A stretch of 64,000 nt of DNA from assembly GCA_963721435.1 (NCBI GenBank), contig CAVRJC010000006.1, forward strand, positions 186,001-250,000, written 5' to 3'. A program made the translations under genes and the position numbers. Below the pieces are notes generated by a model. That model was not told where the DNA came from, did no database searches, and saw nothing but the letters and a program-made list of their open reading frames with translations. Positions 28,956-37,978 of the stretch are shown piece after piece (positions within the stretch are counted from its first letter, which is position 1; each line of letters begins with the position of its first letter). The stretch comes from CAVRJC01 sp963721435 (lineage in GTDB: Bacteria > Actinomycetota > Acidimicrobiia > IMCC26256 > DASPTH01).

Positions 28956-29690
28956 ATGGAGCCTTCGGAATACCTTGCCGCGATCACCACCGAGTCGGAG
29001 GCGCTGGCCGATGCCGCGGCGGTCACGACGTTCGACGCGCCCGTCCTCTCGTGCCCGGGATGGACCATGATCGACCTGGTCGTGCACGCAGGCCTGGTGC
29101 AGCGCTGGGCGACCGAGATCGTCGCCACCAACGCCCAGGAGCGGCCGCCATTCGGTGACGCGCCGAAGCTCGCGACTCCGGCCGAGCTCGCCGACTGGTT
29201 CCGCGAGGGTGCGGCCGCGCTCGTCGCCGCGCTGCGGGCGGCCGACCCCAACGCGCCGGTCTGGAATTTCGCGTTCGAGCGCAAGCTCGCATTCTGGTTC
29301 CGTCGGCAGGCGCAAGAGGTGTCGGTGCACCGGTGGGACGCCGAGGTCACCGCGGGGGCGCCGAGCCCGCTCGACGCCGCGCTCGCGGCCGACGGCATCG
29401 ACGAGTGGCTCGGGATGCTCGCGGTGCGCGGCGTGGGCGCGTCGCCCGAGGGTGAAGGCGAGACCGCCATCCACCTGCACTGCACCGACGTCGACGGCGA
29501 ATGGCTGGTGCGGCGCTCACCCGACGGGCTCGACATCGAACGCGCCCACGCCAAGGGTGACGTCGCCGCGCGCGGCACCGCCTCCGACCTCGACCTCTAC
29601 CTGTGGGGGCGGGTCCCGGTCGACGCGCTCGAGATCTTCGGCGACCCGGCGCTCCTCGACGGGCTGCGCGCCGCGGGCGTCAGGAACTAG
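28956..29690 (+). CDS. Maleylpyruvate isomerase/mycothiol-dependent DinB-family protein
   Basis: 244 aa. The N-terminal four-helix DinB-like domain shows LSCPGWTMIDLVVHAGLVQR, with the conserved metal-binding His, and a second His in EVSVHRWDAE, the pattern of actinobacterial mycothiol-dependent isomerases and transferases. The C-terminal third is a small SCP2-like domain (TAIHLHCTDVDGEWLVR, then GTASDLDLYLWGRVP). The exact thiol reaction is unknown. A mycothiol-type enzyme supports an actinobacterial origin. Confidence 0.85.
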   Translation: MEPSEYLAAITTESEALADAAAVTTFDAPVLSCPGWTMIDLVVHAGLVQRWATEIVATNAQERPPFGDAPKLATPAELADWFREGAAALVAALRAADPNAPVWNFAFERKLAFWFRRQAQEVSVHRWDAEVTAGAPSPLDAALAADGIDEWLGMLAVRGVGASPEGEGETAIHLHCTDVDGEWLVRRSPDGLDIERAHAKGDVAARGTASDLDLYLWGRVPVDALEIFGDPALLDGLRAAGVRN

Positions 29691-29742
29691 CCCGGCGCCG
29701 CTCCCGGCGGCCGGATCTCGTGCTCGGCCCACCGGTTCCGCC

Positions 29743-29748
29743 TACGCT
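29743..29748 (+). promoter_or_regulatory. TACGCT -10 box, leaderless start
   Basis: TACGCT, then 8 bases to the ATG at 29757 of the SDR gene. The same hexamer and similar spacing occur at 480, 53703 (minus) and 59436 (minus). Confidence 0.45.
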
Positions 29749-29756
29749 CGGCCGCC

Positions 29757-30563
29757 ATGACCACCATCGCAGAAGCATTCGACCTCTCGGGCGACGTCGC
29801 CGTCGTCACCGGCGCGGGCCGCGGCCTCGGTCGCGCGATCGCGAGCCGGCTCGCCGAAGCCGGCGCGGCCGTCGTCTGCGCCGACATCGACGACACCACC
29901 GCGAAGGAGACCGCCGCGCTGATCGACGAAGCGGGCGGGACCGCGTCGGCGTTCCGCGTCGACGTGACCAGCAAGGCCGAAGTCGACGCGCTCGTCGCGG
30001 CCGCGGTGGCCGAGCACGGCCGGCTCGACGTGATGGTGAACAACGCGGGGATCGTGGTCGACGGCCTGGTGCTCGACACCACCGAGGAAGAGCTCGACCG
30101 CGTGCACGCGGTGAACTTCAAAGGCGTGTTCTTCGGCTGCCAGGCCGCGGGTCGGGTGATGGTCGGGCAGCGCTCGGGCTCCATCATCAACCTCGCGTCT
30201 GGCGCGATCGACATGCCCACGCCGTCGCTCGTGTGTTACGCGACCGCGAAGGCGGCGGTGGCGCAGCTTTCGCGCACGCTCGCGATGGAGCTTGCGGGTC
30301 AGCACGTGCGGGTGAACGCGATCGCGCCCGGGTGGATCGACACGCCGATGAACGAGCGGCACGCGCGGCGCGCCGACGGCACGCTCGACCTCGAGAAGAA
30401 GCGGGAGTACGTCGAGACCCGCGGCTCGAAGCTCTCGCCGATGGGCATCCCCGGTGAGCCCGACGACATCGCGTTCGCAGCGCTCTACCTCGCGTCGCCC
30501 GCGGCCAAGTTCGTCACGGGCATCGTCATGCGCCCCAACGGCGGCTCCACGATGCCCTGGTAG
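29757..30563 (+). CDS. Short-chain dehydrogenase/reductase
   Basis: 268 aa. The cofactor loop VTGAGRGLG is near residue 19, an Asp after strand 2 (CADID) points to NAD preference, NNAG is present, Ser is in NLASGAI, and YATAK carries the catalytic pair. KFVTGIVMRPNGGSTMPW is the usual C-terminal motif with a slightly altered GG segment. The substrate is unknown. The next gene starts 27 bp downstream. Confidence 0.9.
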   Translation: MTTIAEAFDLSGDVAVVTGAGRGLGRAIASRLAEAGAAVVCADIDDTTAKETAALIDEAGGTASAFRVDVTSKAEVDALVAAAVAEHGRLDVMVNNAGIVVDGLVLDTTEEELDRVHAVNFKGVFFGCQAAGRVMVGQRSGSIINLASGAIDMPTPSLVCYATAKAAVAQLSRTLAMELAGQHVRVNAIAPGWIDTPMNERHARRADGTLDLEKKREYVETRGSKLSPMGIPGEPDDIAFAALYLASPAAKFVTGIVMRPNGGSTMPW

Positions 30564-30589
30564 CGAGACGAGCTCGGAGCGGCAGTCCG

Positions 30590-31681
30590 ATGAGCGTCGA
30601 CCCCGCCCGCCTCGAAGCCGCGCTCACCGACACGATCGGGCGTGGCCGCGTGCCCGGGATCACCGCGGCGGTGGTCAGCACGACCGGATCGGTCTGGGCG
30701 GCCGGCGCGGGGCTCGCGGACGTCACCACGAAAGACGCGATCGGCGCGGAGACCCCGTTCCTGTGGTTCTCGATGACCAAGATCGTGACCGCGACCGCCG
30801 CGCTCCAACTCGTCGACGGGGGCAGGCTCTCGCTCGACGACGAGGTCGAAGCATGGGTGCCGGGTGTGCTGCCACCCGCAGACGGAAAGCCGGTGCTCGT
30901 TCGCCATCTGCTGCAGCACAGCGCGGGCATTCCCAACCCGCCGCCGATCCGGTGGGTGCGACCGGCCGCCGAGCCCGCGCCGGACGCCAATGCCTTCCTC
31001 CGCCGGCGCTTCGCGTGGGTCAAGAAGCTCCGCTTCGAGCCCGGCACGCGCGCGGCCTACACGAACCTCGGCTTCCTCCTCCTCGGCGAGGTGATCAGCG
31101 CGGCCGCGGGTCGTCCGTTCACCGAGTACGCCCAGGAGGAGGTGCTGACGCCGCTGGGCATGCACGCGACCTCGTTCACGATGCCGTCCGGCGCCACGTT
31201 GACGGCCACCGGTCACCAGCGGCTGATGCCCGGGCTCGGTCCCGTCATCGACGCGATGCTGCCCCGGGGCATCGTCGGGTCGCGTGCCGGCTGGTGGCTG
31301 ACCTTCCGGCCGTTCCTCGTGAACGGCGCGTCGTACGGCGGCCTGGTGGGGCCGGTCACCGACGCGGCGCGCGTCGTCCTGGCGCATGCCCGTCGAGGTG
31401 TCGTCGAGGGCACCCGGATCCTGTCCGAGGACGCGGCCGCCGAGATGCAGACGATCTCGATCGAAGGCAAGCCGTTCGATCTCGGGCTCGGCTGGTTCCG
31501 CGCGCCGAAGGACCGTGACCGGCGTCCGGCGTTCGTCGAGCACTACGGCGGTGGCGGGGGATACCACAACCTCATGCGGCTGTACCCCGAGCCCGGGGTC
31601 GGCATCGTGGTGATGGGCAACAGCACGTCGTACGACGTCGACGCGACGGTCGACGCGTTGGCTGGGCCGTTCGTGGGCTGA
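30590..31681 (+). CDS. Serine hydrolase, beta-lactamase/esterase EstB-type
   Basis: 363 aa. Class C beta-lactamase fold: the nucleophile motif SMTK (in FLWFSMTKIVTATAALQL) is SxxK, YTN (in GTRAAYTNLGFLLLG) is the YxN motif, and HYGGGGGY near the C-terminus replaces the KTG triad. No signal peptide, so it is probably a cytoplasmic esterase rather than an antibiotic-resistance enzyme. It is likely co-transcribed with the SDR gene upstream. Confidence 0.86.
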   Translation: MSVDPARLEAALTDTIGRGRVPGITAAVVSTTGSVWAAGAGLADVTTKDAIGAETPFLWFSMTKIVTATAALQLVDGGRLSLDDEVEAWVPGVLPPADGKPVLVRHLLQHSAGIPNPPPIRWVRPAAEPAPDANAFLRRRFAWVKKLRFEPGTRAAYTNLGFLLLGEVISAAAGRPFTEYAQEEVLTPLGMHATSFTMPSGATLTATGHQRLMPGLGPVIDAMLPRGIVGSRAGWWLTFRPFLVNGASYGGLVGPVTDAARVVLAHARRGVVEGTRILSEDAAAEMQTISIEGKPFDLGLGWFRAPKDRDRRPAFVEHYGGGGGYHNLMRLYPEPGVGIVVMGNSTSYDVDATVDALAGPFVG

Positions 31682-31702
31682 GCCGACGAGCCCGGCCCGG
31701 TC

Positions 31703-32677
31703 CTACGAGAGGGGCGCGAACGCGTCGATGGCGATGCGCAGGCCTTCGATGTCGCTCGTCATCACGAGTGGCGTCGGGGTGGTGACACCCATCGCGACGT
31801 ACTTCTCGACACCGGCGCGAATCCGGTCGGCCGAGCCCCAGACCACGAGCTCGTCGACGAGCTCGTCGGGGATCACCTCGGTCGCCTTCTTGCGGTCGCC
31901 CTCGGCCCACGCGTCCCACATCGGCGTGAGCACCTCGGTGCGCCCCAGCCATTCCTGGAACGCGCGGTACACGGGAACGTTGAGGTACGCGTTCATGTGC
32001 CGGGTCGCGAGCTTGCGCACGAGCTCGTAGTCCTCGGTGGGGTACACGAACATGCGGCACATGATCTCTTTGCCGGGCCCGACCGCTTCGGTGATCTTGG
32101 GCATGTCGCCGGGCGAGAGCCAGTTGAGGATCGCGCCGTCGCCGGCGGTGCCCGCGAGGCGGAGCATCTTCGAGCGCAGCGCGGCGACGAGGATCGGCGG
32201 CGGCTCGCTCGGCACCAGCTCGGATCGGAAGCCCTTCACGGAGAACGTCTCGTAGTCCTCGGTGACCTTCTCGCCCGCGAGCGCGGCGCGGAGGAAGCGG
32301 ATGGTGTCGCGCACCCGCGCGTACGGCCGGTCGAAGGGGATGCCGTTCCACTGCTCGACGATCACGTTCGACGACGCGCCGATGCCGACCGCGACGCGTC
32401 CGGGCGCGGCGTCGCACAGCGACGCGATGCTCTGCGCCAGCAACGCAGGGCCCCGCGTGAAGACCGGAAGGATCGAGTGCGAGAGGCGCAGCGTCGGCGC
32501 CCACGCCGCGGTGAGCACCAGGGGCGTGAAGCCGTCGTTCGCGCCGGCCTCGCCTGCGGTCACGTCGGTGTAGCCGCGGTCGGCGAGGAGCTCGATCCAT
32601 TCGCGGTGCTCGTGCATCGGGATGCCGTTGAACGGGATGGTGATGCCGTAGCGGCGGGGGACGGTGGCGTCGGTCAT
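31703..32677 (-). CDS. LLM-class F420-type oxidoreductase
   Basis: 324 aa with the luciferase-like monooxygenase barrel: ITIPFNGIPMHEHREWIELL, LSHSILPVFTRGPALLAQSI, RVAVGIGASSNVIVEQWNGI, ILVAALRSKMLRLAGTAGDG. GIGASSNVIVEQWNG is characteristic of F420-binding members. It would oxidise or reduce an unidentified substrate with F420. Directly upstream on the same strand are an F420 glutamyl-ligase-like gene and an asparagine synthetase-like gene. The start is after GAGAGAG. Confidence 0.86.
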   Translation of the reverse strand: MTDATVPRRYGITIPFNGIPMHEHREWIELLADRGYTDVTAGEAGANDGFTPLVLTAAWAPTLRLSHSILPVFTRGPALLAQSIASLCDAAPGRVAVGIGASSNVIVEQWNGIPFDRPYARVRDTIRFLRAALAGEKVTEDYETFSVKGFRSELVPSEPPPILVAALRSKMLRLAGTAGDGAILNWLSPGDMPKITEAVGPGKEIMCRMFVYPTEDYELVRKLATRHMNAYLNVPVYRAFQEWLGRTEVLTPMWDAWAEGDRKKATEVIPDELVDELVVWGSADRIRAGVEKYVAMGVTTPTPLVMTSDIEGLRIAIDAFAPLS

Positions 32678-32722
32678 GTGCTCACTCTCTCACGGTGCCG
32701 GAGCTCGGGGAGGCCCCTGATC

Positions 32723-33427
32723 TCACGAAGCCGGCGCGGGTCGCACGATGATGATCGGCGTGCAGCTCGTCGTTCTGGCCGAGCGGGTTGTCGAGCAGCA
32801 CCTCGCGGACGGACTTGGCGTCGAGCGGGAACCCCGGGCTGGTGCCGAGCACCTCGACGTTGATGTTGTTGGCGTCGACGATCGCGACCGGCACAGCCGA
32901 TCGTGCGCGGCGATCTCGGCCGCGGCGCGCGTCGGGTCGGCGGGCCCGAGCATCGCGAACTCGTCGAACGGCTTCACCGTCGCGGGGCTGAAGCCGTCGA
33001 TCTCCGAGATGCGGTGACCGGCGATGCGGTAGAAGTCGCCGTGGCGGCGCGAGCACGATCGCGCGTGAACGCCCGACGATCATCGCGAACAACATGCGCC
33101 ACCACCCGGCCTGCATGATCGCGACCTGCATCTTGCGCGGGTCGGAGTAGCCGACGTCGTCGGGGTGCTTGGTGACGCCCTTGCACGAGGAGCTTGGCGA
33201 GCAGGCCCGGGCGCACGACGGACTGGTGGATGACGCGGCCCTGCGAGATCGTCACGAACTTCTCCGACACCGCGAGCCAGTCGCCGGGTTGCAGCACCGG
33301 CTTCACGTACTGCGTCGAACACCGGGCTCGAGCGGTTCCTTGATGTGGATGAGGTGCGTCTGCACCGGGATGTCGCTCGCACTGCGTGCCGCGCACGGTG
33401 ACGTCGGGCTTCGCGAACGTCGTCCAT
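32723..33427 (-). pseudogene. F420-0:gamma-glutamyl ligase-like protein, many frameshifts
   Basis: Rebuilt by following open segments in different frames: ASDIPVQTHLIHIKEPLEPG, YVKPVLQPGDWLAVSEKFVT then ISQGRVIHQSVVRPGLLAKL, DDVGYSDPRKMQVAIMQAGW, DFYRIAGHRISEIDGFSPAT, VAIVDANNINVEVLGTSPGF and TPIIIVRPAPAS. PGDWLAVSEKxVxxxxGR fits the CofE/FbiB-type ligase core. About eight frame changes occur in 0.7 kb, nearly all readable as one extra base. The ATG shares its A with the asnB stop (TGATG), so the two were translationally coupled. It is about 230 aa when corrected. Ligation of glutamate to F420 or a related acid is inferred. Confidence 0.6.
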
Positions 33428-35275
33428 CAGGCCGCGACCGCCACCGACTGGTCCATGTAGCGGCGCATCCACAGCTCGGTGACGAGCACGCGCCAGAAGA
33501 TGAGCCCGTCGCCCGGCCGACCGGCGAGGTATTCGTCCCACCGGTGACGAGCTGCGCGCGGAGTCGAAGAGATCGCGGCTCGCGAGCTCGGGCGAGCCGA
33601 AGATCGCATCGGATCTCCGGCGCCTTCTCCTTCATCCACGTGATGTCGGGATTCGTGAACCCGATCTTCGAGCGGCGCAGCCGGTTCTTCTCGGGCATGC
33701 GGCCCTTCATCGCGTTGCGGTACACGGCGCGGTTCCACCCGCCCTTGATCTTCTGGTCGATCGGCAGCGAGAAGATGAACTCGACGAGCTCGTGGTCGAG
33801 GAACGGCACGCGCGCTTCGATCGAGAACGCCATCGAGTTCTTGTCCTCGTAGCGCAGCAGGTCGGGCGTCGAGAACTGCAGCACGTCACTCGCGAGTCGC
33901 TCGTTGAGGTTCTTGATGCGCTTCGAAGTTCGCGCGCGTGACCTGCGGGCCCGGCCTGCAGCAGCTCGCGTGCGGTGACGGGATTCGTGGCGCCGGCTCG
34001 GCAGCTTCGAACGCATCGAGCTCGCCCGCAGTACTTCTTGTAGAGGTCGCAACCCTTGACGATCTCGCGCGCCGCCGCGAGGTAGTGGTGCTGCGCGATC
34101 GCCGAGCTGAGGTACGCGCGGAAGTACGGGATGTAGCCCGCGAGCAGCTCGTCGCCGCCGTTGCCGCTCACCATCACCTTCACGTACTCGCTCGCGAGCC
34201 GGTACACGCGAGTAGTACGCGTACGGCGCCGACGCGATCGTCGGCTCCTCCTGGTACCAGATCCACTCGTCGATCTCGTTCCAGAACTCGTCGAGCTGCG
34301 GGTACGCGTAGTGCGGGATGCTGCCGACCGCACGCTCGACCTCGTGGATGAACTCGCTCTCGTCGATGCTCTCGCCCGGGATACAGCGCGGAGAACGTGT
34401 ACAGGCCCTCGGTGTGCAGGTCGGTGCCGCTCGACATGAGGCGCGCCATCGTCGACGACGACGCCGCTCGAGTCGAGCCCGCCCGAGAGCGGGACGCCGA
34501 CCGGCACGTCGGAGATGAGGTGGCGGCGCGACGACGTCGTCGCAGCGGCTGCGCGAACTCCTGCGCGTAGTCGTCGTCGCTGCGGCTCGACGCGAACTCC
34601 GGGTTCACCGGCGGGTTCCAGTAGCGCTCGATCTTCACGATGCCGTCGGGGCGCACGAGCATCGTGTGCCCGGGCAGCAGGCGCTTCACGCCGTCGAAGA
34701 ACGTGTCTTCGCCGTCGTCGTGCACGCGGAACAGCAGGAAGCGTCGGAGCACGTCGAGGTCGGGCTGGCGCGGCACGCGCGCGTCCTGGAACAGCGCCTT
34801 CAGCTCCGACGCGAACGCGAAGCCCGCCCGGACCGTCGACGTAGTAGAGCGGCTTGATGCCGAGCCGGTCGCGGGCGAGGAACAGCTCGCCTTGCTCGTG
34901 GTCGGAGATCGCGAACGCGAACATGCCCGATGAGGTGGTCGACGACGTCGCGGCCCCATTCCTCGAAGCCGCGCAGGATCACTTCGGTGTCGGAGTGGTC
35001 GGTGACGAACCGGCGGCCCCTGGCTTCGAGCTCGCGGCGGAGCTCCTCGTGGTTGTAGATCTCGCCGTTGAAGACGAGCGCGAGGTTGCGGTCGTCGCTG
35101 TAGAGCGGTTGGTCGCCGGTGGCGACATCGATGATCGCGAGGCGCCGCATGCCGATCGAGAAGTGCGGGCCGATGTCGATGCCCTGCGCCGTCGGGGCCC
35201 CGGTGCACGATCGAGCGCAGCATGCTGGTCGAGCAGCTCGGGGTCGGAACCGGCGAACCCGACGATGCCGCACAT
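33427..35275 (-). pseudogene. asnB: Asparagine synthetase (glutamine-hydrolysing)-like, many frameshifts
   Basis: The start MCGIVGFAGSDPELLDQ supplies the N-terminal nucleophile Cys. Open segments then read IVHRGPDGA, NLALVFNGEIYNHEELRREL, ARDRLGIKPLYYVDG, LISDVPVGVPLSGGLDSS (ATP-PPase loop), VKVMVSGNGGDELLAGYIPY, FSIEARVPFLDHELVEF and GRPGDGLIFWRVLVTELWMR. Together they cover a whole class II amidotransferase plus AsnB synthase domain of about 610 aa. Roughly 14 frame changes separate them, nearly all explained by one inserted base, and no segment has an internal stop. Catalytic motifs are intact. This looks like a sequence-quality problem more than an old pseudogene. AsnB-like enzymes also make amide bonds on other carboxylates. 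Confidence 0.8.
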
Positions 35276-35283
35276 TCGCGGCC

Positions 35284-35289
35284 AGCCTA
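35284..35289 (-). promoter_or_regulatory. TAGGCT -10 box, leaderless start of the asnB-like gene
   Basis: Read on the minus strand: TAGGCT, 8 bases, then the ATG at 35275. This fixes the start of the asnB-like gene, which must begin MCG. Confidence 0.5.
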
Positions 35290-35315
35290 CGGGTCGGCTC
35301 CGGCGGAACCGGTAG

Positions 35316-35321
35316 TAGCGT
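35316..35321 (+). promoter_or_regulatory. TAGCGT -10 box before the CaiB/BaiF gene
   Basis: TAGCGT ends 24 bases before the ATG at 35346, and AGGGGG sits 5 bases before that ATG, so this gene has a short leader with a strong RBS. The promoter is divergent from that of the asnB-like gene. Confidence 0.4.
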
Positions 35322-35345
35322 CGATTTCGGAACTAGGGGGTCCCC

Positions 35346-37840
35346 ATGGGTGTGTTCGACGGCCTGCTCGTGCTCGACCTGTCGTGGGGGACCGCCGGTC
35401 CCATGACCACGATGATGCTCGCCGATCACGGCGCCGATGTGATCCGCATCGAGCCACCGGACGGCGCGCCCTTCGAGGAGCCCGAGGGGTACCGAGTGTG
35501 GAACCGCGGCAAGCGGTCGGCCGTGCTCGACCTCCGCGACGGCGGTGACCGCGACGCGTTTCTCGCGCTCACGCGGCGTGCGGACATCGTCGTCGAGTCG
35601 TACGCTCCCGGAACCGCGGAGAAGCTGGGTATCGGCTACGAGACCCTGCGCGGCCGCAACCCGCGACTCATCTACTGCTCGATCACCGGGTATGGACGCG
35701 GTACCCGCGACGAGCAACGACCCGCGTTCGATGCGTTGGTCGCGGCGCGCACCGGGTTTCAGTGGGAGTTGCGCGGTTGGTACGGCGGCCCCATGCGCCG
35801 AGTGTGCGGCGTCGACGCCGTCGACGGCGACGCGGTGCCCGAGTCACTCGCGATGGGATCGGTGCGCGAAGGGCCGATCTTCCAGGCCACGCCTGCACCC
35901 AGCGTCGGCGCCTCGCACATCGCGTCCATCGGGATCGGGTGCGCGCTGCACACGCGTGAGCTCACGGGCGTGGGCCAGCGCGTCGACACGTCGCTGCTCC
36001 AGGGCGTGCTGCTCTACAACGCGAGCACATGGCAGCGCGCGGAGAAGATCGACGCGCCCGGGTACGACATGAAGACCGTCGACCGCCGCCAGATCTGGGG
36101 CATCTGGCCCACACAGGACGGGTGGGTCTGTCACTGGGGCGGGAACCCGGCGTGGGCCATGCTGGCCGCGGCCGGCGACGAGCTCACCGAGCCCGACAAG
36201 GACGAGCTGGCTGCGGCGGTCGCGGCGCAGGGCGGCGCGATGTACGGCTCGTGGGCCGACAAGCTGCGCGTGCAGGAAGAGGCCGTCCCGTATCTCGCGA
36301 AGTTCACGCGCGACGACTGGGCCGAGTTCGCCGAGCGGGTGCATGTGGGCATGCACCCGGTGCGCACGCCGGAGGAGGCGCTCACCGATCCGTTGAACCT
36401 CGCCGACGGCTCGGTCGCCGAGATCGACGACCCCGAGCTCGGGCCGTTGCGCGTCGCGGGCGTGCTGTACAAGCTCTCCGAGAACCCGACCGCGCCCGCG
36501 TGGTCCGGCTCCGACGCGTGGTCAGCACACCGATGAAGTGCGCGCGCTCGCAGTCGCGATCGCGGTGGCCGCCGGGGAGCCCGACGCCGGTGTTGCGCCG
36601 GCGCTGGGCGGAGACGCGGGGTTTGCGGCTGGCCCGCTCGCGGGCGTTCGCGTGCTCGACTTCGGCTTCGCCGTCGCGGGCCCCTGGACATCGCAGCTCT
36701 TGGCCGACCTCGGTGCCGACGTGATCTCGGTCGACGCGCCCGGCTATCACGCGGCATGGCCGCTCAACCACATGGGCATGGGCGTCAACAAGAGCAAGCG
36801 CCACCTCACCCTCGACATCAAGAACCCGGCGGCGGCCGACGCGTTGCGGCGCTTGATCGAGTCGGCCGACGTCATCACGCACAACATGCGCCCGGGTGCA
36901 GCCGAACGGCTCGGCATCGAATACGAGAAGGTGCGCGCGATCAATCCGAGCGTGATCTACCTGCACACACGCGCGTTCGAAGACGGGCCGCGTTCGGCGC
37001 TGGGTGGCCACGACCAGGCGGCCAACGCGCTCGGTGGCACGATGTGGGAAGACGGCGGCTCGTGGAACGGCGGCCATCCGTACTTCGGTCTCGGATCCGG
37101 CGGCGACAAGGGCAACGGCTTCCTCGGCGCGGTCGCGGTGGTCGACGCGCTGTACGACCGCGATCGCACGGGCAAGGGCCAGAAGGTCGACACCTCGATC
37201 CTGAACGCCGCGCTGTTCAACTGCTCGCGCATCTACACGACAGCCGGACGGCAAGCTGTTCGACCGTGTGAAGACCGACGGCGACCAGCTCGGCTTCAAC
37301 GCGTTGTACCGGCTGTACGAGTGCGGGTCCGGTTGGTTGCAGATCGCCGTCCTGTCCGACGCGCACTGGGACGCGCTCGCGGCGGCGGTGCCGTCGCTTG
37401 CCGATGACGCACGGTTCGCGTCGGCGGCCGAACGGCGCACGCACGACGCCGAGCTCGCCGCGGTGCTGGCGGCAGAGCTGGCGTCGGGCTCGGCCGTGGA
37501 CTGGTTCGCGGCGTTGGACGCCGCGGGTGTGCCCGTCGAGATCTCCGACGAGCACTACTCGCAGCGGTTGTTCGACGACGCCGAGCTGTACGAGCGGGGG
37601 TGGCTGGTCGCGACCGACGGGCACCCGGTGGTCGGGCACATCGACATGGTGGGCATCGGGGTCGAGTTCTCCGAGACGCCGTCGACGGCCGGCGGGCCGC
37701 CACCGTGGCCGGGCCAGCACTCGCGCGAAGTGCTGCGCTCGCTCGACTTCGACGACGCGGCGATCGACGCGTTGGTCGAGGCGGGCGCGGTGCAGGCGCC
37801 CGAGCATTTCGACCCCGCGGACGTGAGCAACCGCCGCTGA
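35346..37840 (+). CDS. Double-domain CaiB/BaiF CoA-transferase, two frameshifts
   Basis: About 830 aa when read as one protein. Domain 1 (35346-36520) starts LLVLDLSWGTAGPMTTMMLA with ADIVVESYAPGTAEKLGIGY and the candidate catalytic Asp in RPAFDALVAARTG. It stops at 36536, but the usual CaiB ending QHTDEV continues in the next frame straight into domain 2 (GVRVLDFGFAVAGPWTSQLL, NMRPGAAERLGIEYE, GGHDQAANALGGTMW). Near 37243 a second extra base breaks domain 2, which resumes as PDGKLFDRVKTDGDQLGFNA and ends at 37840. Family III CoA-transferases move CoA between carboxylic acids. Two-domain versions exist in actinobacteria. If the lesions are real, domain 1 alone (396 aa) would be made. Confidence 0.72.
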
Positions 37841-37978
37841 CGCGCGGACGCGGGGGTAGTTGTCATACCCCCTTGGCAGACTGAGGTCTCGCTTCGAGAC
37901 GCCGGCGTCGAAGGCGCTCCTTCTCGGCTCCTCGCTCGCACGCGTGGGAGCCGGCCCACGTGCGAGAGGAGGAGCGTC

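Noticed and set aside
33427..35275. Programmed frameshifting in the asnB-like gene
   Set aside because: About 14 shifts at unrelated contexts with no slippery heptamers or pseudoknots; recoding at such density is not plausible.
34800..35717. A separate ORF running across the asnB-like start
   Set aside because: Only its part below 35184 matches AsnB; the upstream part reads through the promoter and the CaiB gene as a shadow frame.
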